Shown: piece by piece, positions 42,837-51,656 of the stretch
How the letters are laid out: each line of letters starts with the position of its first letter
Numbering within the stretch: the first letter of the stretch is position 1
Assembly: GCF_016019935.1 (NCBI RefSeq)
Contig: NZ_JAECMT010000001.1
Coordinates: 248,022 to 312,021 of the forward strand
DNA: 64,000 nucleotides
DNA from: Paenibacillus sp. GSMTC-2017
GTDB taxonomy: Bacteria; Bacillota; Bacilli; Paenibacillales; Paenibacillaceae
Reading direction: 5' to 3'
Position numbers and translations under genes: made by a program
The notes under the pieces: generated by a model
The model's input: the letters and a program-made list of their open reading frames with translations, nothing else
Databases searched by the model: none
Told to the model about the DNA's origin: nothing

Positions 42837-44063
42837 TTAACTTGCTTTAGTTTTAGCTTTATTAGTATCTGGCTTTATAAAAAATAATGCCAATAAACAA
42901 CATATGGCAGCAATACCTACGAAGATGTAAAATAACCACGTTACTTTTTGCAGAAGGACAGATGCCACTAATGGACCAGCAGCGACGCCGATAAATCTTG
43001 TACTGCTATACAATGAGGTTATTGTCCCGCGCTGTTTTTGGTCGATACCTTCCGTAATTAGTGAATCTAAACTAGGTAAAACAAATCCGATTCCGAGTCC
43101 ACTTACAGACATGAGAGAAATAAGAGTAATCAAGTTTTTAGTATTAGCTATCCCGCAGAAAAGCATAACAGCTGCCACTACAGCAATTCCAATAACGGTA
43201 AACCATTTCATTTTACTTTTACTTTTCCCAACCATCTTCCCAGCTGTAAATGAAGCTATACATATAGCTCCGAGAGGGATTGCGAGCAACGCACCTTTCC
43301 AAATCCCTTTTATATGATATGTATCCTCAAGCACTGAAGATAAATAATACAGAACTCCAAACATAATAAACATTGCACTGCCACCCACAGCAAAGATAAC
43401 GTATAACCAATGTCCTTCTTTTGAAAGAATACTTTTGATGGTGGTTAGAAATTGTTTGAATTTCACTTTCGTTTTTTGAGCTTTTTTAGGCTCTTTGACG
43501 AGAAATAATACAGCTAATATCGAAATTAATGAAATAATAGGAATAACAATTAGTGGAAGAAACCAGACAACCATTGCAAGTGCTGACCCAAGAATAGGAC
43601 TTAACACTTTACCAAATGTATTGGATGTTTCGATCATTCCTAGTCCACTGCTAACCTCTTCTTCGCTTTTGAACATATCGCCAACTAAGGGCAATACGAT
43701 TGGAAATGCCCCAGCAGCTCCTATCCCTTGAATCAATCTACCTATCAAAATAATTATATAAACATGACTGTGCAATAACCATGCAGCCAATCCTGAAACT
43801 AATCCACCTATAGCGGCAATCGAAAGCCCAATAATGATAATTAGTTTTCTTCCGAAGCGATCAGACAAAAACCCAGCGATTGGAATAAATAAGATGGATA
43901 TTGCTGCGTAAACCGTAATAATTAAACTTGATTGCACCGATGTTATTTTCAATTTATCCTGCATAAGCGGAAGGATAGGAATAAGCATCGAATTGGCAAG
44001 TGTCATAATTAAAGGAATTGAGGCAAGTGCCGCTAAATCCCATTTCTTTTTCTGCTGCTCCAC
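42837..44063 (-). CDS. MFS transporter, multidrug-efflux type
   Basis: A 408-aa 12-segment major facilitator. Motif A is LSDRFGRKLIIIIGLSIAAI between segments 2 and 3; GRLIQGIGAAGAFPIVLPL is the efflux-type motif of segment 5, marking a drug/H+ antiporter (Bmr/Tet-like). The GTG start at 44063 follows AAAGGGG. Its proximity to the cnt-like operon raises the thought of a CntE-like metallophore exporter, but it is split off by the GH3 unit and a terminator, and the operon has its own EamA gene. Confidence 0.88.
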   Translation of the reverse strand: MEQQKKKWDLAALASIPLIMTLANSMLIPILPLMQDKLKITSVQSSLIITVYAAISILFIPIAGFLSDRFGRKLIIIIGLSIAAIGGLVSGLAAWLLHSHVYIIILIGRLIQGIGAAGAFPIVLPLVGDMFKSEEEVSSGLGMIETSNTFGKVLSPILGSALAMVVWFLPLIVIPIISLISILAVLFLVKEPKKAQKTKVKFKQFLTTIKSILSKEGHWLYVIFAVGGSAMFIMFGVLYYLSSVLEDTYHIKGIWKGALLAIPLGAICIASFTAGKMVGKSKSKMKWFTVIGIAVVAAVMLFCGIANTKNLITLISLMSVSGLGIGFVLPSLDSLITEGIDQKQRGTITSLYSSTRFIGVAAGPLVASVLLQKVTWLFYIFVGIAAICCLLALFFIKPDTNKAKTKAS

Positions 44064-44260
44064 TCACATTCCCCTTTTTACTAAAGATCATTATTCACTT
44101 TGTAACTTGGATTGGAACATCAGTATTGTTTTCCGCTGGCTTTCTGCTTATACGTAGAACTAAAAATGAATTCCTATTCAACTACTTGACAGATACTTGC
44201 TATATCTTTAAATTGAGTAAAATTGGTAATAAATACAAAGTAAAATAAGGAGTTGTTTAG

Positions 44261-44677
44261 ATGGCTTGTTTAGGGTGTCGGATAGCTAATGGGATAGAAC
44301 CTGACTTAAACGTCGTTTTTGAAAATGAACTTATTACATGTGTACTCGATATTAATCCTTTTAACGAAGGCCATTTGCTTATACTGCCTAAGCAGCATTA
44401 CTGGGATGTTGAAGAACTGGATTCAAAAACTGCCTATTCCATTATGGATGCTTCAAAAAAACTTTCGATTGTATTAAAATCGTTGTTTAAACCCGCCGGC
44501 ATCAGCATTTGTCAAAATGGAGGGAAATTTAATGACTTAACCCACTACCATATGCATCTAATTCCAAGGTACGAAGGGGATGGATTTACATGGAGTGAGC
44601 CATTAAATCCTCATGGAGCTGGGCAAAGGTTAGCTGAAACGAAAGAGAAATTTGTAGAGGTTTTGAAGGAGGGATAG
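44261..44677 (+). CDS. HIT-family nucleotide hydrolase
   Basis: A 138-aa histidine-triad protein (HxHxHxx motif seen as HYHMHLIPR, about residues 94-102). HIT proteins hydrolyse or transfer nucleotides from NMP conjugates. The N-terminal CLGCRIANG pattern is a variant of the common C-I-F-C zinc site. ATG 44261 follows AAGGAG. It stands alone. Confidence 0.9.
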   Translation: MACLGCRIANGIEPDLNVVFENELITCVLDINPFNEGHLLILPKQHYWDVEELDSKTAYSIMDASKKLSIVLKSLFKPAGISICQNGGKFNDLTHYHMHLIPRYEGDGFTWSEPLNPHGAGQRLAETKEKFVEVLKEG

Positions 44678-44695
44678 GGATTATGTTAGCCCCTG

Positions 44696-44875
44696 TCTGC
44701 AATAAAATTGGGGATCAGTCTAAATCTTCTCCAATACTCTTCACATAATGAGATATGAAAGGAAGCAACGATCTCTCCTAACTTATCTATAACTTCATGA
44801 GTTATCGTTCTTGCTTCATTTTCTGTCTGACATTCAATAAACAAATTGATCAGTATCTTCTTCAACCCATCCTTG
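44696..44875 (-). CDS. Possible 59-aa protein or gene remnant (TTG start)
   Basis: The minus strand from TTG 44875 reads LKKILINLFIECQTENEART, then ITHEVIDKLGEIVASFHISL and CEEYWRRF, ending at 44696. The composition looks like real protein, and AAGGA lies four bases upstream, too close to be ideal. It may be a small gene or the 3' end of a decayed one. It converges on the HIT gene. Confidence 0.35.
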
Positions 44876-44899
44876 GTTACAAGCTTTTACAAAGTCGAA

Positions 44900-44921
44900 A
44901 GCCGCCTTTACAAAGGCGGCT
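44900..44921 (-). terminator. Terminator of the DUF3221 lipoprotein gene
   Basis: AGCCGCCTTT and AAAGGCGGCT pair perfectly around two bases; on the minus strand TTCG follows. It lies about 30 bases past the stop at 44950. Confidence 0.75.
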
Positions 44922-44949
44922 AATTACTTTAATCAAGTTTTATTCAAAC

Positions 44950-45483
44950 TCATTTATCGAGAACTACAATACTCTTTTCCTCTAATATGCCATCTTTAAG
45001 CATGGCTTCTTTATATCGAATGGTCCAACTATCCGAATTAACATCATAACTTACTTCTTTGATCACTAAAACATCAACACTCGCTAGTTCTTTATCTAGC
45101 AAAGCTTTTCGAATAACTTCATCCTGAAATGTATCTGCCCCCTCAGGCTTTTGAGTAGTGGTAATCGATACACCCTCTGCACCTGCTTGGGCTGGATAAG
45201 ATGTTGCAATGTTACCTTTCAACTTCACTTGAACCTGTTGTCCAACTTTAAGGTTTGACGGTATAGCGGATACCCATATCGCTTCATAATATTCTTTATT
45301 TGGATTGGTCTCACTATTAACAGTGCTTACTACTAACGCACGGTGATCTTCTAATTTAGTAATATAACCAAGATGGACATATTCAAATTGACTTTCCTTT
45401 TTCACCACTTTTTCTTGCGTAGAACAAGCATTAAGGAAGATTATGGCTATAACAATTGTAGTTAGTGCAATAATTCGTTTCAC
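44950..45483 (-). CDS. DUF3221-type lipoprotein
   Basis: A 177-aa exported lipoprotein (lipobox FLNAC, Cys20). The N-terminal half fits DUF3221 (GYITKLEDHRALVVS, YYEAIWVSAIPSNLKVGQQV, KGNIATSYPAQA), an OB-like domain found in Bacillus YobA-like proteins; function unknown. The C-terminal half is a small unknown domain. The start is GTG 45483 with AAGGGGG upstream. Confidence 0.82.
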   Translation of the reverse strand: MKRIIALTTIVIAIIFLNACSTQEKVVKKESQFEYVHLGYITKLEDHRALVVSTVNSETNPNKEYYEAIWVSAIPSNLKVGQQVQVKLKGNIATSYPAQAGAEGVSITTTQKPEGADTFQDEVIRKALLDKELASVDVLVIKEVSYDVNSDSWTIRYKEAMLKDGILEEKSIVVLDK

Positions 45484-45531
45484 AATATTCCCCCTTTATG
45501 ACACGAATGGAATTCAACCTGACAATAGTCT

Positions 45532-45990
45532 CTAAAGCTCTTTTACCATCTTCAACACTTCAACTTCATAATTTAAATATTTATAGAAATTGACCGCACG
45601 CTCATTTTTCATATAGGCATTCAGCACAAGTTGTTTATAGCCTTTTTCGGTTGACCACTGCTCTGCTTTGAGCATAAGAGCCTTGCCAACACCTTTACCT
45701 TCACCTTCTGTGGAGACAGCAATGGAGACAATGAACCCTTGTTCTATACCACTTAATAAATCTGTATGTGGCCGTACTTCCACAAAACCAAGTAATTCCC
45801 CAGTTTCTGCTTCCGCAACAAACATTTCTGAATGTGGTGACGGATTCGAAACAGATTCATGTGCTAATCTCCGTTGACCTTCTTCTGTTTGCTCAATATC
45901 CCGCCAGTTCATCAGTTCAAACTCCATAAAACGTAGTGCAAGACTTATAATAAAATCTTTATCCGATTGTTTAAACGCTCTTATTTTCAT
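45532..45990 (-). CDS. GNAT-family N-acetyltransferase
   Basis: A 152-aa acetyl-CoA-dependent acetyltransferase. The acetyl-CoA-binding motif A is IAVSTEGEGKGVGKALMLKA (about residues 90-109) and motif B is VLNAYMKNERAVNFYKYLNY. Substrate unknown. ATG 45990 is preceded by AAAGGAAG at some distance. Single gene. Confidence 0.88.
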   Translation of the reverse strand: MKIRAFKQSDKDFIISLALRFMEFELMNWRDIEQTEEGQRRLAHESVSNPSPHSEMFVAEAETGELLGFVEVRPHTDLLSGIEQGFIVSIAVSTEGEGKGVGKALMLKAEQWSTEKGYKQLVLNAYMKNERAVNFYKYLNYEVEVLKMVKEL

Positions 45991-46326
45991 CTCATTTCTT
46001 CCTTTCTCTTTTTAATTATTAATTTATCATAATATTACTGTCTGTAGAAATTAAAGTATTTTCTTAGTGCTTAGGTTTAAGATAAGCCCCCTGTTTAAGC
46101 ACTACATACTATCGGCGTACGTTCTTTAATAGGTGATTGGAAATGGAATATAATGAGGAGGACGTAGCCCAAGCGAAGGCGCTAAAGCGTTCTTTTTATT
46201 GAACTAACGGGCAGGATAATTCAATCGTTTCTCGAATATTTTCTGAGTTGGATAATTATATGAACTTTGTGAATATAACGTTATCTGAAAGATACGCAAT
46301 GATTATTTTTTGAAGGGATGATTAAA
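45991..46326. other. Gap with a dispersed-repeat fragment
   Basis: No gene. From 46143 a short frame reads MEYNEEDVAQAKALKRSFY and stops, and the bases after it (46190-46220) share a repeat with 48333-48363. This may be debris of a mobile element. Confidence 0.4.
46190..46220 (+). repeat. Dispersed repeat, copy 1
   Basis: This segment, which includes ACGGGCAGGATA, matches the reverse complement of 48333-48363 at about 24 of 30 positions. The shared part suggests a repeat or element end. Confidence 0.45.
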
Positions 46327-46920
46327 TTGAAGCAAGGGATATTAGTTTTTCTAAATGGAACTTCAAGTTCTGGAAAGACCTCCATATCGACTGAACTGAT
46401 AAATCAGAAAGAGATTCCTTTTTATCATTTATCAATTGATGATTTTTTTAATAATTACAATGATTTTATTAATAATAAATTTCCAGATGAACCTCCAAGA
46501 GAAATAGATCATCAAGTTGTCTCACAAATACTTGATGATTCCATTATCTCAGTGTACCATTCGACAATTAAGTTGCTAGTAGAACTGGGTTTTAATGTAG
46601 TAGTAGATACCGTAATCGACAATGACAAGAGGTTTAATGAGTTTCTTGACCAATTTTTCGATCAGCCTACGTTATTTATAGGTGTAATATGCTCGAAAGA
46701 AGAACTCATAAGAAGAGAGCAAACGAGAGGAGATAGAAAGATTGGACTAGCAGCTTCACAGTTTAGCAAAGTATATTGTTTTGATGAATATGACCTCGAA
46801 GTAAATACTGAAGTGATGAATCCAATAAAATGTGCCGAAAAGATATTACGTTTTATTAAGTCCAATAAGGAATACTCGGTATTTAAGAAATTAAGTAAAA
46901 GAAATGTTAGTGATTCCTAG
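46327..46920 (+). CDS. Chloramphenicol-phosphotransferase-like P-loop kinase
   Basis: A protein of about 197 aa with a Walker A motif near the start (VFLNGTSSSGKTSISTEL) and the CPT-like layout: LSIDDFFN with acidic residues, VVDTVIDND, VICSKEELIRREQTRGDRKIG. Members phosphorylate small molecules, and one confers chloramphenicol resistance in its producer; no substrate is implied here. The start is probably TTG 46327, since the ATG at 46318 falls within the GAAGGGATGA ribosome binding site. Confidence 0.8.
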   Translation: MKQGILVFLNGTSSSGKTSISTELINQKEIPFYHLSIDDFFNNYNDFINNKFPDEPPREIDHQVVSQILDDSIISVYHSTIKLLVELGFNVVVDTVIDNDKRFNEFLDQFFDQPTLFIGVICSKEELIRREQTRGDRKIGLAASQFSKVYCFDEYDLEVNTEVMNPIKCAEKILRFIKSNKEYSVFKKLSKRNVSDS

Positions 46921-47181
46921 ATGTCATATCCAGATAACACCAATAAATAGGCTTTAACCACTTTAGTGCAACATGCTAAAATACCTTAGAGCAAAAAAAC
47001 CTTGGTGTAGCTGCGGAGAATAAAATCTCGGGAACATCCGTTTTTAAGAGTATGCAGACATACGAGGGTGATAGAGATACTCGCAGAGTTCTATTCTAAT
47101 GACTTTTCTACCAATATCTCCAAAAATAAGTAAGCGACAATTAAGGATTTGAATTATCCTTAATAAATTTTTCAAAGGTAA

Positions 47182-47850
47182 CTACTTATTTTTTCGTTTG
47201 TTAACTTCAATCGTAATGAACTCCGGCAAATAGCTGGGAGTACATCCTTTTGCTACTATTTCATCTTTGTAAAGACCCGTTTTCTCACCAAGTTTAATAC
47301 AACGTGCACAATACTTCTCATCATAAACGCCTATCCAGCCTGCGGTGAAATTCATAGCCCATTGAACTTCCGGTTCTTCCTGCGTAATATTTGCTTCTAA
47401 TGTAGATAATAAGTCTGCGGTGTTATCAGGCGGTGTTTGTCCAGTCCATCTCAATCGCGCTTGATAATACCAGAAAGCTCGCCTTTGAAGAGCAGAAGGG
47501 CTATTATCCCATGACTCCATCAATGCAATTGTCTTCTTGTCTTTGGTGAGCTGATTAGCCATTAACCAATCCATTAAGGTATTTCGCTCATCAAAAGTGT
47601 GAGTCTGCATATCCTTATCAAACTTATTTAGCACTTCTTGTGAAAGAAATTTTTTATCCATAATTAAGATTGCTAATAGTCTGGGCAAAAACTCTTCGGT
47701 TGTCCAAAGTTCCATAGCTAGTTCGTGATCTTTTTTAATGTCCTTTGCGATTTTTCGTAAGTCGCCTAGCTTAGTTTTACTGTTGATCTGAGGTAGAATG
47801 TTTTCTGTTTTTGAAGAACGTTTTATTTCTGTACTTTTATATTCATTCAT
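47182..47850 (-). CDS. DNA alkylation repair protein, AlkD-like
   Basis: A 222-aa helical-repeat protein. The sequence fits the AlkD family of HEAT-like DNA glycosylases (LGDLRKIAKDIKKDHELAMELW, then TEEFLPRLLAILIMD, NFTAGWIGVYDEKYCARCI). AlkD-type enzymes remove bulky or positively charged alkylated bases. ATG 47850 has AAAGGAG nine bases upstream; the frame is open to 47910 without a site. Single gene. Confidence 0.82.
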   Translation of the reverse strand: MNEYKSTEIKRSSKTENILPQINSKTKLGDLRKIAKDIKKDHELAMELWTTEEFLPRLLAILIMDKKFLSQEVLNKFDKDMQTHTFDERNTLMDWLMANQLTKDKKTIALMESWDNSPSALQRRAFWYYQARLRWTGQTPPDNTADLLSTLEANITQEEPEVQWAMNFTAGWIGVYDEKYCARCIKLGEKTGLYKDEIVAKGCTPSYLPEFITIEVNKRKNK

Positions 47851-48070
47851 TTTATACAACTCCTTTATTAAAGCTCTGTTACATAATATGTCCTTGATGG
47901 GATATATCAAGAACTATATTTCGTTACAAGTCTTATTGCAGTGGTGTGCCTCCAATGGTTACCTTTTTAATATTGTAACATTAATAAAGCTTTCTCCAAC
48001 TACCGCCAGTCTAAAACTTTACTTTCTCAGTTTATCAAGACCTAAATTTATGAAAGTCAGATATAATAAA

Positions 48071-48106
48071 GGTTCCACATATTAGTCATTTATAATATGT
48101 GGAACC
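48071..48106. terminator. Bidirectional hairpin
   Basis: GGTTCCACATATTA at 48071-48084 pairs with TAATATGTGGAACC at 48093-48106. CTTTA on the right and TTTATT (minus) on the left make it usable on both strands. Confidence 0.6.
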
Positions 48107-48210
48107 CTTTATGTTCAACTATCGTTCATCGTTCCCAGATAGTTTAATTAGTCATAGCGTAATGAACTAATTCTTCATAAACGCCTGATTTTAAAATTTG
48201 TTTAGGGAAA

Positions 48211-48535
48211 CTATGCTTTTGCATCCGAGGGTTCAAACAATCTTAGATTTAATCGACTTGTTTCCAATTTTGGACCCATTGACCTCCTAAAAACAAGAAA
48301 TTGTATCGGAAGTATTATCCATGTAATTATAACTATCCTGCCCGTCCGTTGAACAAAAAGCAGCATCCTATTTCCAAAATTTCTTTTTCTCTCCAGCCTT
48401 GCATTGTCAAGCCACATTGACCAATCATTTCGTTTGTTTCTTTTAATACAACAGCCCAAAGTCCAAAACCATACTCTTCATATCTTTTAAGATGTCTGTT
48501 AAGCCAATTTTGTGCTTCTTCTAAGTTGAATGCAC
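48211..48535 (-). pseudogene. Scrambled GNAT acetyltransferase fragments
   Basis: The body of a RimL-type acetyltransferase (FNLEEAQNWLNRHLKRYEEY, then GFGLWAVVLKETNEMIGQCG) reads from about 48535 to 48333. Its true N-terminus (MGPKLETSRLNLRLFEPSDA, behind AGGAGG) lies further downstream on the same strand, at 48279-48211. The order is thus inverted, and a repeat segment (48333-48363) lies at the end of the body piece. This indicates rearrangement, not simple decay. Confidence 0.7.
48333..48363 (-). repeat. Dispersed repeat, copy 2
   Basis: On the minus strand the segment including ACGGGCAGGATA matches 46190-46220 at about 24 of 30 positions. It sits at the break inside the acetyltransferase remnant. 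Confidence 0.45.
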
Positions 48536-48616
48536 AGGAACAACTGGAACACCTACTTCATCCAACAGCAAATATCTCTTTTTATTATCTTTAACAATTA
48601 CTTCTTGTACTCTCAC
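48521..48616 (-). pseudogene. N-terminal fragment of a tyrosine integrase
   Basis: From GTG 48616 (behind GGGGGTG) the frame reads VRVQEVIVKDNKKRYLLLDE, then VGVPVVPV, and ends at 48521. From memory this is the start of a phage-type tyrosine recombinase common in Bacillales. After PVVPV the sequence switches into the acetyltransferase in another frame, marking a junction. Confidence 0.55.
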
Positions 48617-48707
48617 AACAACACCCCCAACGAAAGCCTTTCTCCTCAAAATATTAAATAAATTATACTATGCTTTAAACCCATAGTTTACATTTCCATT
48701 AAACAAA

Positions 48708-48753
48708 AAATAGAGGAGATTAGCTCATATATTGAACTAACCATCCTCTATTT
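48708..48753. terminator. Bidirectional hairpin
   Basis: AAATAGAGGA at 48708-48717 pairs with TCCTCTATTT at 48744-48753, with A-run and T-run on the flanks. Confidence 0.6.
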
Positions 48754-48882
48754 ACGTTACTACTAACCCTGTCTAATACTTTATTTTTCAGTCTAATACT
48801 ATTTTTTATCTGGACAATTACGACGTTAATTTTTATTGAGCAACTGATAGTTCTCCGCACTAAAACGTTAGCCAAACAAAAA

Positions 48883-48909
48883 GAGGACAAGCTGTTATGG
48901 CTTATCCTC
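48883..48909 (-). terminator. Terminator of the secreted 139-aa protein gene
   Basis: On the minus strand GAGGATAAGC pairs with GCTTGTCCTC (one mismatch) and TTTTT follows. It lies about 50 bases past the stop at 48958. Confidence 0.82.
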
Positions 48910-48957
48910 ACTTATAAATCGCTAAATGCTAATTTATTTTAGAAAGTACTTTCTAAA

Positions 48958-49377
48958 TTATGATGTATAATGAGCGCTGTATACATAGTTTTGACCGGAA
49001 AATCCTTGATAATTAATCGCTGCACTAGTTATTTTCAAGTAATATACTTCTCCAGAATTCACGTATTTAGAAGTGTACGCGCCTACTTGTATTACGTTAT
49101 AGTTGCTGTCTAGTAATTCTGCCTTTAATATATGCGCATTGTTTTTAGGTGTATAATTTAACATAAATAGTACCTGACCTGACTTATGGGCAGTAAATCG
49201 ATGATAGTTAGTATATGTGTGATCTGATAAATTATAGGGATGTAAAGTGACAGGAATCCCCGATATTGGATCACTTGTCTGTCCCCCACTAGCATTGACA
49301 ACAGTAACTGAAACGAGAATACTGAGCAAAAATGTAGCAATAAGTACTGAAAAAATAGACTTTCTTTTCATAATCAT
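48958..49377 (-). CDS. Secreted 139-aa protein, unknown
   Basis: I do not recognise it. Signal peptide about residues 1-30 (SIFSVLIATFLLSILVSVTVV, then NASG). The mature part of about 110 residues looks like a single beta-sandwich (YTNYHRFTAHKSGQVLFML, SGEVYYLKITSAAINYQGFS), of the pre-peptidase-C-terminal type in general look. ATG 49377 follows AAGGAGGG closely; ATG 49371 is an alternative. Own terminator. Confidence 0.72.
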   Translation of the reverse strand: MIMKRKSIFSVLIATFLLSILVSVTVVNASGGQTSDPISGIPVTLHPYNLSDHTYTNYHRFTAHKSGQVLFMLNYTPKNNAHILKAELLDSNYNVIQVGAYTSKYVNSGEVYYLKITSAAINYQGFSGQNYVYSAHYTS

Positions 49378-49473
49378 TAGCCCTCCTTAGAATTTGTTCA
49401 TTCGTTAAAAGCCGCCTCCGTGAACATTCTAAGGTGTCAATCCTATTATGAATTAATTAGTAAAAAATAGCAA

Positions 49474-51264
49474 CTACGTAACATGTTTCTCCATCCAAAT
49501 ATCTTTAAAATCAATCCAGCCTAATGAATTGACACTTACGCCTTTAATACTTGGATTATAAATTGTATTCCTTTTATTGTGGGTCAGGAAAAGAACATGT
49601 GCTTCTTCGCGTAATTTCTCTTCAATTTCCATTAACACCTTCCACCTGCCCATAGCCTCTTTACAAGCTAAAGCGGAATCAATCTTTGTCTTCACCCAGT
49701 TTTTAACTTTTTTATCCAGATGTTCACTTATAAAATTACCCGTTTGCTCGAATAACTCTATCATACAAACTTCATCCTCAGCAAAAACGATACAAAACAA
49801 TAAGCAATCTACGTTATGTAACACTTCTGGCTCACGAATGCTAACAAACGTCTCCACTTGAACGTCAATGTTTACCCCATAAATAGATAATACTTTTTGT
49901 AACCAAATAGCATCCTGCTCATGTGTTCCATACGTTCCAATTCGGATTGTTTCACCTTTATAACCTGATTCCTTCAATAGCTGTTTTGCTCTTTCGTAAT
50001 CAATGTTATCCGATTGACTGTTTGAACGATCATTTGTGAAAAAGCCTACAGCAGGATATTTCCGATGTTCACCTAGTTCCTCTATCATTACGTTTCGATC
50101 AACTAAAATATTTATAGCCTTGCGAAATTGTTGTGATTGCACGGGACCTTTTTTTCCCATATTCCATGTTAGAATACCGCAATCATTGCCAATATACTCT
50201 TTTCTTTGCCAGCTCTTCTCGACGTGTATATCTCTAACATCATTTTCAACTAGTATCTGCTCCCAAGTCTTTGTGTACAAATGTGTATCTTCCGGCATCG
50301 TAACTATAACAACACCATCCAGATGTGCACGACCTTGAAAGTAATGCGGATTTGCTTCCATCGTAAAACGATCTACAGTCCATTTCACGAATCGGAACGG
50401 TCCTGTACCGACTGGGTGCTGCCAAAATCGCTCATCTTGATGAACTAACTCATGTGGCACAATGGACATTCCAGGTGAACAAAGAAACCTTAGAAACAAC
50501 CAGTTGGGGTTATCTAGTTTAATCGTAACTGACCTCTTATTTTTACTTTCAATCGAAACGATTGAACGGACAAACCAACCAGATGCTGCACTCCCTTTAA
50601 GGCGTTCAAGTGTGTAAATAACATCATCTGCAATCAATTCCCTACCATGGTGAAAATGAACTCCTCGTCTCAGATGAAACGACCATTCCTTCCCACTCGC
50701 ATCACATTCCCAAGCATGGGCAAGCGAAGGAACGATTTTCTTCGTTGCTCGATCATATTGTACAAGGCAATCAAACAATTGTTTCACCATATGTGCACTG
50801 AAAGAATAATACAGATCCTTTGGATCTAGAGTCAAAATTGGTTTATAAACAGGAAGTCTTAATATATCTGCTTCACTATCATCGATCTGGACCGTTTTGT
50901 AACCAAATTGCCCATTCATCCACTCAACAAAATGTTGACGTACTGACGTTCCTTCGCCATACATTTGAATAAGCTCGAATGCGTGCTTATACTCCCCTTT
51001 TAGTGCAACCATTTCTGCGAGCTGCAGCAATTTCTCTTCTTTTGTTGCCAAAAAAGTTATTTTCGATCGATTGCCTCGTCCACGACCAGCAGTCCACTCA
51101 ATTAACCCATCTTCTTCGAGCTTGCGTAGAATTAACTTCACATTTCGCTGCGTACAAAATAAGGCCTCTGATAATTGCTCCAAAGATACATCAAGCGGTA
51201 TGCCCGCTCCATCTGATTCAGCAATCTTAGAATATAAATGAAGATACCGTTCTTCATTCAACAT
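49474..51264 (-). CDS. SgrR-family regulator with solute-binding domain
   Basis: A 596-aa protein with an SgrR-type N-terminal winged helix (residues 1-75; LSEALFCTQRNVKLILRKLE) joined to an extracytoplasmic-type SBP_bac_5 domain (about 135-590; WSFHLRRGVHFHHGRELIAD, VGTGPFRFVKW). There is no signal peptide, so it is a cytosolic transcription factor that senses a small ligand, as in SgrR/YbaE. ATG 51264 follows AAAGGAGG. It is divergent from the small gene at 51386, the likely target. Confidence 0.9.
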   Translation of the reverse strand: MLNEERYLHLYSKIAESDGAGIPLDVSLEQLSEALFCTQRNVKLILRKLEEDGLIEWTAGRGRGNRSKITFLATKEEKLLQLAEMVALKGEYKHAFELIQMYGEGTSVRQHFVEWMNGQFGYKTVQIDDSEADILRLPVYKPILTLDPKDLYYSFSAHMVKQLFDCLVQYDRATKKIVPSLAHAWECDASGKEWSFHLRRGVHFHHGRELIADDVIYTLERLKGSAASGWFVRSIVSIESKNKRSVTIKLDNPNWLFLRFLCSPGMSIVPHELVHQDERFWQHPVGTGPFRFVKWTVDRFTMEANPHYFQGRAHLDGVVIVTMPEDTHLYTKTWEQILVENDVRDIHVEKSWQRKEYIGNDCGILTWNMGKKGPVQSQQFRKAINILVDRNVMIEELGEHRKYPAVGFFTNDRSNSQSDNIDYERAKQLLKESGYKGETIRIGTYGTHEQDAIWLQKVLSIYGVNIDVQVETFVSIREPEVLHNVDCLLFCIVFAEDEVCMIELFEQTGNFISEHLDKKVKNWVKTKIDSALACKEAMGRWKVLMEIEEKLREEAHVLFLTHNKRNTIYNPSIKGVSVNSLGWIDFKDIWMEKHVT

Positions 51265-51385
51265 ATGGAAAACCTCCTTTATCTAGAGGAAATATTTGCA
51301 AAAGGGGAAATTAATGATTCAGATTATACTCTTTTTATACCCTTTTAGCGAGCACATAATAAAGGTAACAAAGGAGATGAGCAAA

Positions 51386-51580
51386 ATGGAGTTAGAACAA
51401 TATTTGTCAGAACAACTTAGGAAAGAGAAGCTTGCCAAATTTGAATTGCGTGCAAAACGAGAGGAGTTTGTAGTTTATAAACCGAAGAAGAAGTCGATAC
51501 TCAGAACAATCTTAGCTTTCTTTAGTCGGGAGAAGCAACATACGCAAGTATTAAAACGATATCAAAAAACAATCAGATGA
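51386..51580 (+). CDS. Basic 64-aa protein, unknown
   Basis: No family recognised. The product is highly charged and helical (MELEQYLSEQLRKEKLAKFE, then REEFVVYKPKKKSILRTILA), about 30% Lys/Arg, with a short hydrophobic patch (ILRTILAFF). ATG 51386 has AAAGGAG nine bases upstream; earlier in-frame ATGs precede the site. It is divergent from the SgrR-type regulator, about 120 bp apart, so it may be its target. Confidence 0.65.
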   Translation: MELEQYLSEQLRKEKLAKFELRAKREEFVVYKPKKKSILRTILAFFSREKQHTQVLKRYQKTIR

Positions 51581-51606
51581 TCGTACTACATGGCAGTATA
51601 CAAAAA

Positions 51607-51649
51607 AGGATGTTCCCTAACGTTTCATTAAAAACGAAGAGAACATCCT
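51607..51649. terminator. Bidirectional terminator
   Basis: AGGATGTTC at 51607-51615 pairs with GAACATCCT at 51641-51649, with A and T runs on the outside. It separates two convergent genes. Confidence 0.75.
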
Positions 51650-51656
51650 ACCTTTT

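Larger units (their letters stand above)
48107..48957. other. Gene-debris region
   Basis: About 850 bp with no intact gene. It holds pieces of an acetyltransferase and an integrase, one copy of a dispersed repeat, and hairpins at 48708-48753 and 48883-48909. Confidence 0.6.

Noticed and set aside
42837..44063. MFS transporter as the CntE-type metallophore exporter
   Set aside because: It is separated from the metallophore operon by the GH3 unit and two terminators, has a general multidrug motif, and the operon carries its own EamA exporter.
47041..47181. Possible tRNA or small RNA between the phosphotransferase-like and AlkD-like genes
   Set aside because: No cloverleaf, anticodon arm or clear terminator could be drawn.
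48720..48911. Minus-strand open frame of 63 codons
   Set aside because: It spans two hairpins, lacks a ribosome binding site and resembles no family.
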